This document shows positions 17,309 to 25,061 of a DNA stretch of 64,000 nt, piece after piece; within the stretch, counting starts at the first letter, position 1, and every line of letters begins with the position of its first letter. The notes beneath the pieces were generated by a model that saw only the letters and a list, made by a program, of their open reading frames with translations, had not been told where the DNA came from and did not search any database. This DNA comes from Asticcacaulis sp. AC466 (lineage in GTDB: Bacteria; Pseudomonadota; Alphaproteobacteria; Caulobacterales; Caulobacteraceae): NCBI RefSeq assembly GCF_000495815.1, contig NZ_AWGE01000008.1, positions 1 through 64,000 on the forward strand, written 5' to 3'. The position numbers and the translations under genes were made by a program.

Positions 17309-18391
17309 TCATCGCCCTTTCAGGGGAAGCCCCGCGTCGGTGATCAGTTTTTCCGTCGCTGTGTCCCCGCCGGTTTGCGAGGCCTGCCACAGGCGCATAG
17401 GCCCAATCTGAGCCAGGGCAGGCAGACGCAGACGCCAGTTATAGTCGGCGGTGCCGGCTACGAGCCCAAAGCGATGTGCCACCTGGGCCAATGCGGCATC
17501 GCTGGACTGTGCGGCGGGCTCCGAAACGATCCAGTTCTGGTCGCTCAGGGTGTGAACGAAACATTCCGGCGGCCAGGGCGCCTGCGTATAGAGCGCGGTC
17601 TGCGCGTCTTTTTGGGCGATGATCGCGGCGGCTTCCAGCCAGGCGGCTACCTTCTTTTGGTCGCCATCCAAAGGGGCGGCGTGGGCACAGGCCATGGTCT
17701 GGATGAGCTTCGGGGGCAGGCCGCGGCTTATAGCCTCCGCCAGGGCCAGCACATGGTGTGCGCCAGTGCCCGCTACCTGAATTTCCGTTTGTTCCGAGCC
17801 GTCTTCGCGCCATTGAAAGACCAGGGCCTTGCCCCAATCGTGCCAGATGACCGCTGAGGTCAGCAGATCTTGGTCCAGTATAAGGCCGGACTCGTCGTGC
17901 CAGGCCTGAACGAGGTCATGACTCTGGCGCAGGTTAAACGCCTCATGAAGCGCCAGGCCGCCGGGCCAATCATGATGGCTGCCCATATTGCCGCCAGGCG
18001 CGGACAGAAAAGGCTGCGGGCGCGTGGGGCAGGCGCCGTCATTGGCCAGAAGTGGTGGAAAGACGCCGTCCGCCAGCCTCAGGCGATCGGCTGGGTCGCG
18101 CGGGGCGGATAACCATCCGGCGGAGACCAGATGGTCAATTATGCGCGTTTTATCGCGAGGGGTTAAACCGGCGCGGTGGTGAATGCAGGCCGTGTCATCA
18201 AGGGCCGCCAACGCCGCCTGACGCAGCGCCGGATCGCGGATGGCCTGAGCCGACTGGGTCAGTGTTTTGAGCGCGATGCTGGCTTCGGCGGACGCTTTGG
18301 CGACCTGCAACGCCTGTTCATTTCCCGCCTGCGCCAAGGCCGAGGTGGCCAGGGTCAGGAACAGGCAAGCAAACGCCGCTAGAGCTTTCAC
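17309..18391 (-). CDS. Exported HD-domain (metal-dependent phosphohydrolase-like) protein
   Basis: A signal peptide (MKALAAFACLFLTLATSALA) is followed by a helical HD-type fold. Candidate metal ligands are in SHHDWPGGLALHE (His139/140, His149), VIWHDWGK (His184-Asp185), GAHHVLALA (His212/213) and ACAHA (His237), the H...HD...H...H layout of HD hydrolases. Almost all HD proteins are cytoplasmic; an exported one is unusual. The start overlaps the alkaline phosphatase stop by 4 bp, and the histidine acid phosphatase lies further upstream, so it belongs to a secreted phosphatase operon. It probably hydrolyses a phosphoester released by its partners. An inositol-oxygenase-like role is a weaker alternative (same superfold). 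Confidence 0.62.
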   Translation of the reverse strand: MKALAAFACLFLTLATSALAQAGNEQALQVAKASAEASIALKTLTQSAQAIRDPALRQAALAALDDTACIHHRAGLTPRDKTRIIDHLVSAGWLSAPRDPADRLRLADGVFPPLLANDGACPTRPQPFLSAPGGNMGSHHDWPGGLALHEAFNLRQSHDLVQAWHDESGLILDQDLLTSAVIWHDWGKALVFQWREDGSEQTEIQVAGTGAHHVLALAEAISRGLPPKLIQTMACAHAAPLDGDQKKVAAWLEAAAIIAQKDAQTALYTQAPWPPECFVHTLSDQNWIVSEPAAQSSDAALAQVAHRFGLVAGTADYNWRLRLPALAQIGPMRLWQASQTGGDTATEKLITDAGLPLKGR

Positions 18392-19887
18392 GGCTTGGTC
18401 GCCGCTGGTTTTTCGGCCTTCAGGCTGAGGGCGTAGGCCATGACCTGATAGATGTAGCTGGACTCAACCGTCCCAGAGAGCAGATGCGCCTGTGGGCCCG
18501 TGGCATAGACAGGCACATCCTCGCCGGCATGTTTGGCGCTGCCCGTCAGGATCAGGGCCTGCTGATGGTAGTCGGGTGATTCCGCCACCTCTTCGGTGAG
18601 CGGTGTCTTGTCGTCGCGCTTGGCGCCGGGACCAGAGGCGTAGCTGAGGATGGTATAGGGCTGGCCATTGTCATCCAGGATCGGCTTGCCGTCGATTTGC
18701 GCCAATCCCATTATGGAGGCATTGCGCGATGCGTAGCCGGACATGACCAGGCCGTGGCTGTGATCCGCCGTGACAATAATCAGGGTGTCCGCCGGGTCGG
18801 TCTTGTCGAGGGCGACCTGAACGGCTTTTGACAGTTCGTCGACATCGGTGAGGGCGCGGTAGCCGTTATTGACGTGATGCCATTTGTCGATCGAGGCCGA
18901 TTCGACCATCAGGAAAAAGCCGTTCGGATTTTGCGACAAGACGTCGATGGCGCTGGCGGTCATCTGGTCCAGGTCCGGGATATTGCTGTGTTCCGGATCA
19001 ACGGGTGATGGCAAATCGCCCTCCGAAAACAGGCCCAGCAAATGGTCCGTCTTTTTCGGGTCAAGACTTTTCAGGGCGGACAGCGAGTCGGCGAAAATGG
19101 CATGCGGGCTTTGCGACAGCCATTCGCGGGTCAGGTCGCGACCGTCGGCGCGGACGCCTTTGCGTGGACCGAGATCCGGTAGGAATTTCTCTATATCGCC
19201 ACCCATGGCGACATCCATGCGAATGGCGGCCGGGGCTTCGACCAGTTGCCGCGCCAGATCGACACAGCCGTTTTCGATGGCTTCGGCGCTCATATCGCTG
19301 TCGGCGCGCCACTGACGTGATGGGGTGTGGCCATAAGCGCCGGCGGGGGTGGCATCGGTTACGCCCGCTGTTGTCACGATCCCGGCAGAGCGGCCGCTGA
19401 GCTTGGCGGTTTCGGCCAGGCTTTCGATTCGGGCCTTGAGTGCGCCGCGGCAGCGATTGGTGGTGATGCTACCGTCGACGCCGATGGCGGCATTGCGGGT
19501 TTTCACACCGGTCATGATCGCTGAAATCCCGTTGGCCGAGTCGGTGACGAGGTTGTCGATCGAATAGGTTTTGGAAAAACCGCCATAGGGAAAGGTTTCA
19601 AATGACAGGCGATAGCTGGCGCCATCCAGCCCGCGTTTTTGGCCCGCCAGGATGCGCCCGGCGGTGACGGAATTGATACCCATGCCATCGCCGATAAACA
19701 GGATGACGTTCTTGGCTGGCCGGACGTTGGGTGCGCGTTTCAGGGCCTCTTGCAGCGCCTTATCGCCCTGATAGTAATCGATATTCTGGCTGCGGTCGCG
19801 TACGGCGGGCAGGGTATCCTGGGCGGCGACGGGAAGGGCAATGGCCCACATCAGGGCAATCAGGCTGGAAAAACGTCCGATAGGCAT
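18388..19887 (-). CDS. Alkaline phosphatase, PhoA-superfamily, exported
   Basis: This 499-residue periplasmic phosphomonoesterase has a signal peptide ending VAAQ. Metal site ILFIGDGMG is at 62-70 and nucleophile motif VTDSANGISA has Ser117. VESASIDKWHHVNNG and VTADHSHGLV supply further Zn ligands. The length is typical for the PhoA/AP superfamily. It lies between the histidine acid phosphatase (41 bp upstream) and the HD protein (4-bp overlap), all on the minus strand, so the three should be co-transcribed. It would release phosphate from a broad range of monoesters. No Pho box was recognised. Confidence 0.9.
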   Translation of the reverse strand: MPIGRFSSLIALMWAIALPVAAQDTLPAVRDRSQNIDYYQGDKALQEALKRAPNVRPAKNVILFIGDGMGINSVTAGRILAGQKRGLDGASYRLSFETFPYGGFSKTYSIDNLVTDSANGISAIMTGVKTRNAAIGVDGSITTNRCRGALKARIESLAETAKLSGRSAGIVTTAGVTDATPAGAYGHTPSRQWRADSDMSAEAIENGCVDLARQLVEAPAAIRMDVAMGGDIEKFLPDLGPRKGVRADGRDLTREWLSQSPHAIFADSLSALKSLDPKKTDHLLGLFSEGDLPSPVDPEHSNIPDLDQMTASAIDVLSQNPNGFFLMVESASIDKWHHVNNGYRALTDVDELSKAVQVALDKTDPADTLIIVTADHSHGLVMSGYASRNASIMGLAQIDGKPILDDNGQPYTILSYASGPGAKRDDKTPLTEEVAESPDYHQQALILTGSAKHAGEDVPVYATGPQAHLLSGTVESSYIYQVMAYALSLKAEKPAATKP

Positions 19888-19928
19888 ACGGTATGTCCTT
19901 AAGTCAAAGTTGGGTATAAGCGCCGGGC

Positions 19929-21167
19929 CTAATCCTCAAGGCGCATCCGATCGTTCATCAGGGATGTAAACCTTTTTAGCGGGCAAAGGGCCTGGCCGTT
20001 GACCGTGCAGGTCTTCATCCTGAGGGTTTGGACAACGGGCGGATGCTGCAAATCCAAAGGCGTCAGAGTGCGCAATTGGTCGAGCGTTTGCGCCTGATAT
20101 ATGACACGCACATAACGCTTGCCCGTCTTTTGCGACTTCAGAACCTCAAAGCCGATCGCGCCACCGACGGGCATATCCTGATAGCCATAGCTGTCGATAT
20201 GGAAATCCACCCCGACGAGCGCGGCCAAGGCGGCGATGTTGTTGTCATGTCCCACCAGAAGTGTCACGGGTGGCGCATTGTCGGCCGTAAGCGTATCCAG
20301 GATGCGGCGGCCCATCGGGCCGGCGATACGCGGCGCCATGTAAGGTGAACGCACATAGACGTCGAACAGCAGGCCGTGCAGGCGCGAAATTTCGCTTAGA
20401 CGTGCCGGGCTGGCGCGGCCCCACCCCACCTGATCCAGCGGCAGGCCTTCGATATATTGCAATATAAACACCTCGGCCGTGCCTGACGTCGTGGCAATCG
20501 GGCCGGTCAGGTCTATGCCGCGCCCATCGGCGCCGATTTTGACGTCGCCGGGAACGGAGGCCAGGTCGCAGGCCGGGTGGGTGTGGCGGCAATCCAGTAT
20601 GTTTTCGAGTGTGCGAACCGCCTGACGGTGACGCGCCATCAGTTTGTCCGCGCTGCCAAACGCGGTCTTGAAAGACGACAGGGCGGCTGCCGGATCGTAC
20701 GGAACGGCCTGTGCCTCGATAGGTTCGAACAAGGGGTCGTGTGCGTCGGCGGCCAAGTGTCCAACCGGCACGGCGCAGCCGGGCGCCAGACCCTCTGCCA
20801 AGGCCGTGGCCGATGTAATGGTTCGTTCTTCCTTATTGGCCCAGATATCTACCTGTGCTGTGGTCGCGCAACCGCTTGGCGGCAAAAGCCCTTCTTTTGT
20901 CAGCCATAGACGATCATAAACCCCCAACAGCCGCATCCCCGCCTTGCCGTGCGGCGTCATTCGGCTTTCCGGCGTTGACCAGACCGGCCAGGCCTCATGC
21001 GCCAGGCTTTCCTCGGCTTCGCCTTGGAGCGGTGCGCGCACGCCGTGTCGATACAGCATGACGACGCGTTCCAGCTTCATATGTGCGGCCGCCGGTCTGG
21101 CGGAGGCGGGGCCAGTAGCACAAAGGGCCATGAGCCAGACAAGAGACAATTTAGAGGCCAGGCGCAT
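19929..21167 (-). CDS. Histidine acid phosphatase / phytase-like, exported
   Basis: The N-terminal signal peptide (LSLVWLMALCATGPASA) is followed by the catalytic RHGVRAP heptad at residues 40-46 (histidine nucleophile His41) and the proton-donor motif GHDNN near residue 300. Together these define branch-2 histidine acid phosphatases (AppA/Agp type; 412 residues is normal). Members act as phytases or glucose-1-phosphatases in the periplasm. The donor motif reads HDNN rather than the HDTN of AppA, so substrate preference cannot be read off. It is the first gene of a three-gene phosphatase operon. The receptor upstream is separated by a strong terminator. Confidence 0.88.
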   Translation of the reverse strand: MRLASKLSLVWLMALCATGPASARPAAAHMKLERVVMLYRHGVRAPLQGEAEESLAHEAWPVWSTPESRMTPHGKAGMRLLGVYDRLWLTKEGLLPPSGCATTAQVDIWANKEERTITSATALAEGLAPGCAVPVGHLAADAHDPLFEPIEAQAVPYDPAAALSSFKTAFGSADKLMARHRQAVRTLENILDCRHTHPACDLASVPGDVKIGADGRGIDLTGPIATTSGTAEVFILQYIEGLPLDQVGWGRASPARLSEISRLHGLLFDVYVRSPYMAPRIAGPMGRRILDTLTADNAPPVTLLVGHDNNIAALAALVGVDFHIDSYGYQDMPVGGAIGFEVLKSQKTGKRYVRVIYQAQTLDQLRTLTPLDLQHPPVVQTLRMKTCTVNGQALCPLKRFTSLMNDRMRLED

Positions 21168-21206
21168 GGGATACTCGATCTAAGGGCAGGGGTGAAAAAA
21201 TAGATA

Positions 21207-21242
21207 TCCCGCCGCTCGGGCTTGAGAGGCCGAGCGGCGGGA
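21207..21242 (-). terminator. Rho-independent terminator of the TonB receptor gene
   Basis: Perfect 13-bp GC-rich stem (TCCCGCCGCTCGG at 21207-21219 and CCGAGCGGCGGGA at 21230-21242) with a 10-nt loop, 12 bp after the receptor stop. On the minus strand it is followed by TATCTATTTTTTC. Confidence 0.85.
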
Positions 21243-21253
21243 CAGGGTAAGCC

Positions 21254-24019
21254 TCAGTACTGATACTTCAGCGTAACCAGGGTGGTCTGGCCCGTATCAA
21301 CGATATCGTTGATGGTGTAGGCCTTCTTGCCGACATGCGACCAGTAGCTGTAATCCTTCAGCAGGTTGGCTACGGACAGGTCGAGTTTCAGATGCGGGTT
21401 GATGGTGTAACCGGCATGCAGATCCACGCGGCGGGCTGGCTTGATCCACAGATCTTGGCCGGCGATCAGGGCGTAATCGGTTATATAAGCGCCCTTGTAG
21501 TTCCAGTTCAGGTCCAGGCTCAGGCCGTGTTTCTCATAGAAGATCGAGGCGTTGGCCAGCCATTCAGGGGCGTTCTGGATCGGCTTGAACTGTCCCGAGC
21601 CCATGTCTGCACCGAGGTCCACCCGCGTCCACTGGCGCGTGGCGTTCATGCCCAAGCCGAAGCCGGACATCCAGCCGGGCAGCATGGAGAATTTCTGACG
21701 CAGTTGTGCCTGAAGGCCCGTTACGTGACCATTGCCGCCGTTTTGCGGTTGGGTGGTGATAACCTTGCCCTCGGTAAGGGTGGCCGTATTGAGGTAGTTT
21801 GAGCCATTGTCGTAGATATAGTGCGACAGGGACTTGTAATAAGCGCCGATCATGGCGTGACCGCCGGCGCTGTTGGTCCATTCGGCGGACAGGTCGTAAT
21901 TGACCGCATCGATGGCCTTAAGCTTCGGATTGCCCATGCTTATGGTCGTCGTACCGTCGGCCGAGATCGAGGTGTTCGATCCGCCACCCAGCTGCGTAAA
22001 GGGCGGACGGGTGTAGGAGGTCCATACCGAGGCGCGATAGACTGCGTTTGAGGCTGGACGATAGTTCACGAACAGGCTCGGCAAGAACTTGTTATAGCTG
22101 ACATGATTGGTCTCGAAATGGCCGTCCTGTTCTACGCCGGCTTGTCTCGGCGTAACCCAGTAGGTGTTGTCGATCTGGGTGTGTTCGTAACGGGCGCCCG
22201 GAATGACTTCCAGGTTGTTGAAGAGGTAATTGGCGGTCAGATAGGCGGCGCTGACGTCTTCGGTGCCCTTCTGCGTATTACAATTCAGATTGTTGATCGT
22301 ATTGTTGGAGCAGGTGTCGAGGCTAGAGTCGGTTTTGAACTGGTAGAAGTACTGGAACAGCTTGGCCTGATCGACCTTAGGGGCGCGGATATTGTAAACG
22401 CCCGGGAAGACGCTGTTATAATAGTCCGTGGCAAGGCCCAAAGAGGACCAGGTTTCGCCGCCATGTCCGAGAGAGTTGGCGAAATGGTCGTTCGTCCAGT
22501 CGATGTTGGAGATCGCGCGACGGCTTTCGGTGAACTTTAGGCCGGTCTTGATATATTGCAGCGCGCCGCCATCCGCATCATAGCGGGCGTCAAAGCGGAA
22601 GCCATCCTTGTCCTGCTTGGACAGGCCCTGGGTTAGCTGGCCCGAACGACGGGCGAGCAGGGCGGTTTCCGAATTGTTCAGATCGTTATAGATCTGGGTC
22701 GTATACAGCGGAATGGGGAAGCCATTGTTGTCATAGCCGATGGACAGGCCGCCCAGCGGGCGGTTCGAACCATGGTTGAAATGGTCGCTTTGGTTGATGC
22801 GGGCAGAGGCTTCGATATGGTCAGGACGGTCGTTCTGGCCATGGCTGTAGAAGGCGCTGGACGACAGGGTCCATTGGTCAAGGCGCTTTTCGCCGCCGAC
22901 GGTGAAGGTCGACAAGATCGCCTTTTCCGGATTGGTTTCATACCAGACGCGCGTCGAGATCTGGTCGACACTCAGGCCGTAGCGGTCCGTGGTGCCCATT
23001 TGGGGATGGCTCTTGGAGGCGCTGACATATTGCACCAGGGTGGAGTTTTGCTCGGTATCGGCACGAGCATACGAAGCGCGTGCGTAGAGATCGGTGGTGT
23101 CATCCAGCTTCCAGTCGAACGACATATTGCCGCCCCAACGTTTGGTCGAGCCGGTCGATACGCCGATATTCAGGCCGGTCTGGGCCAGGTTGGCGGCCTT
23201 GTTGATGCCTGGATAGGAATTTCCTTTTGCGTCGGTAACCAGATAGTCCCAGCCGCCGTCATTGGTGGCTGCCATTACGCCGGCGGATTCCGAGTTGGCA
23301 TAGCTGCGCTCATCGTAGAAGGCGCTGACATAGATACCCAACTGGTCGTGATCGCCGAACTTGTGAGAGAATTCACCCGCAATGCCGCCGCCGGTGCCGT
23401 TGTCACCGTAGTCACGGGCCCGGCTTTCGAGGCGGCCTGAGACGGTCAGGCTGGCGGAGGTTTTTGGGCTGAAGTTAAAGGCCGTCGGTGTACGGAAATC
23501 CACCGTGCCGCCAATCGCATCGCCGTCCATGTCCGCGGTCGAGGTCAGATTGACGACGATGGTTTGCAGGCCGGACGGCGGCAACAGGCTAAGTTGGACG
23601 CCGCGCGAATAGGGCATGCCCTGGGCGACCGGCACGCCATTGATCAGGTTGAGGTTATATTCGCTGTTCATGCCGCGCAGAGACACGAACATGCCTTCGC
23701 CGCGTGAGGCACCGTCGATGCCACCGAAGAAGGAGTGGCCCGTGTTCATGACGTTCACGCCAGGCAGAGTGCCCAGGGCTTCGGCGACATTGTGAACGGC
23801 CGTATGGTCCAGATCGTCCTTCGACAAGGCCGTGATCGTGTTCGTCGCCTTCATTTGCGCGCTGATGGCTTTGTCACGCGTGGCGAATACAGTGACGATG
23901 GTCGTGCCGTCGTCCGCGGCTTTGGTGTCGGATGCTTGGGTTTGTGCCTGAGCGACGCTATAGCTGCCGAAGGCCATGGCTGACGCCAGCAGCGCCAGTT
24001 TGAATGTGTACTTTTTCAT
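21254..24019 (-). CDS. TonB-dependent receptor (no STN domain), paralogue of the 14277 receptor
   Basis: The 921-residue product has a signal peptide (MKKYTFKLALLASAMAFGSYSVAQA), a plug of about 150 residues (ALGTLPGVNVMNTGHSFFGG, SRGEGMFVSLRGMNSEYNLN) and a beta-barrel ending VDTGQTTLVTLKYQY. It starts after GAGGACAAAG. It shares the GG(I/V)DGASRGEGM block, the NGVPVAQGMPYSRG loop and the YWSHVGK C-terminal block with the STN-bearing receptor 4 kb away, so the two probably arose by duplication and take related ligands. Upstream of the three-phosphatase operon, it probably imports a product of phosphatase action or a phosphorylated substrate. The ligand is inferred only from context. Confidence 0.87.
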   Translation of the reverse strand: MKKYTFKLALLASAMAFGSYSVAQAQTQASDTKAADDGTTIVTVFATRDKAISAQMKATNTITALSKDDLDHTAVHNVAEALGTLPGVNVMNTGHSFFGGIDGASRGEGMFVSLRGMNSEYNLNLINGVPVAQGMPYSRGVQLSLLPPSGLQTIVVNLTSTADMDGDAIGGTVDFRTPTAFNFSPKTSASLTVSGRLESRARDYGDNGTGGGIAGEFSHKFGDHDQLGIYVSAFYDERSYANSESAGVMAATNDGGWDYLVTDAKGNSYPGINKAANLAQTGLNIGVSTGSTKRWGGNMSFDWKLDDTTDLYARASYARADTEQNSTLVQYVSASKSHPQMGTTDRYGLSVDQISTRVWYETNPEKAILSTFTVGGEKRLDQWTLSSSAFYSHGQNDRPDHIEASARINQSDHFNHGSNRPLGGLSIGYDNNGFPIPLYTTQIYNDLNNSETALLARRSGQLTQGLSKQDKDGFRFDARYDADGGALQYIKTGLKFTESRRAISNIDWTNDHFANSLGHGGETWSSLGLATDYYNSVFPGVYNIRAPKVDQAKLFQYFYQFKTDSSLDTCSNNTINNLNCNTQKGTEDVSAAYLTANYLFNNLEVIPGARYEHTQIDNTYWVTPRQAGVEQDGHFETNHVSYNKFLPSLFVNYRPASNAVYRASVWTSYTRPPFTQLGGGSNTSISADGTTTISMGNPKLKAIDAVNYDLSAEWTNSAGGHAMIGAYYKSLSHYIYDNGSNYLNTATLTEGKVITTQPQNGGNGHVTGLQAQLRQKFSMLPGWMSGFGLGMNATRQWTRVDLGADMGSGQFKPIQNAPEWLANASIFYEKHGLSLDLNWNYKGAYITDYALIAGQDLWIKPARRVDLHAGYTINPHLKLDLSVANLLKDYSYWSHVGKKAYTINDIVDTGQTTLVTLKYQY

Positions 24020-24124
24020 CTTTGTCCTCGTGTGGGTAGATGGCGGCTAAAGACCGCTCCCCAGGACAAGTGACGCAGGCGATTTCACATCGCGCAGATT
24101 TTAACAAAAAATTCACACGGCGGG

Positions 24125-24901
24125 CTATTTCGGTGCGGCGCTGACGCGTTCGCCCTTCCGGATGACAAGGGTGGTGTCGGGCGGGACGGGCGTCCAGGTT
24201 TCATTGCGCGTCAGGGGCGTGGAGGCCAGGATGATCACCCGGTCGTCGGGCGTGGTTTCCTTGGCAAAGTCGACCTCCATATCCTCGTCGATCAGGCTTG
24301 CCTGACCGAAAGGGGCTTTGCGTTCAACATAGCACAGCTTGGTTGAGCAACTGGCGTAGAGGGAGCGGCCGTCGCTCAGCAGGGCATTGAATACGCCGAG
24401 TTCGCGTAGATCGGCAAACAGGTCGGACACGGTCCGTGCCAGTTTGCTGTCGGACGGACGGCGCGGATATAGCGCTCTGAGCTCATCAAGAAGCCAGCAA
24501 AATGCGTGTTCGCTGTCGGTGGTGCCGATGGGCAGATAGTGGCCAAGCTTGCGTTTTTTTATACCCTTCAACTGGCCGTTATGGGCGAAGCTCCAGGCGT
24601 TGCCCCATAGTTCCCGCGTGAAGGGGTGCGTGTTTTCAAGCGATGTCTTGCCGCGGTTCGCCTTGCGGACATGGGCGATGACCATAAGACTCTTGATCGG
24701 GTAGGCGCGGATAAAACGGGCCAATTCCGATTGGGCGCTTGGGTTGGGATCGTGGATCGTGCGGCAGCCCTTGTGCTCGTAAAAGCTGATGCCCCAGCCG
24801 TCGGTGTGCACGCCGGTCGCGCCGCCGCGCTGCGCCAGCGCGCTGAAGCTGAAACGGACATCGGTCGGCACATTGGCGCTCATGGCCAAAAGCTCGCACA
24901 T
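24125..24901 (-). CDS. Class II glutamine amidotransferase (YafJ/EgtC-like)
   Basis: An Ntn-hydrolase of 258 residues. After Met removal, Cys2 (MCELLAMSAN) is the nucleophile. GWGISFYEHKG, VIAHVRKANRG, NTHPFTRELWG, FAHNGQLKG and TTDSEHAFCWLLDEL are the conserved glutaminase-domain blocks. It starts after GGGAGGTTTTT. There is no synthetase domain, as in YafJ. The homologous EgtC removes gamma-glutamate in ergothioneine synthesis, and an egtB-egtD fusion lies 3 kb away, but the sequence looks closer to the common YafJ type. The function is therefore best left as a gamma-glutamyl hydrolase or amidotransferase of unknown substrate. Confidence 0.82.
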   Translation of the reverse strand: MCELLAMSANVPTDVRFSFSALAQRGGATGVHTDGWGISFYEHKGCRTIHDPNPSAQSELARFIRAYPIKSLMVIAHVRKANRGKTSLENTHPFTRELWGNAWSFAHNGQLKGIKKRKLGHYLPIGTTDSEHAFCWLLDELRALYPRRPSDSKLARTVSDLFADLRELGVFNALLSDGRSLYASCSTKLCYVERKAPFGQASLIDEDMEVDFAKETTPDDRVIILASTPLTRNETWTPVPPDTTLVIRKGERVSAAPK

Positions 24902-25061
24902 AAAAACCTCCCTGGAGGCCTTCGGTGTCGCTTCATATGGCGCGATTGTAAACCGAGAAATGCTACATCGATACGGCAGGGGACCTATACAGGCCCATAC
25001 TTCGGGCGAAAGCGCGCCGCCCGCCCTTGACCTTGGTGGGCGATGATGGCCTCATCGCCGT

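Noticed and set aside
14253-24019. A Pho box upstream of the phosphatase genes
   Set aside because: No convincing pair of CTGTCAT-like 11-bp repeats was seen before 21167 or 24019, so phosphate-starvation control is not claimed.
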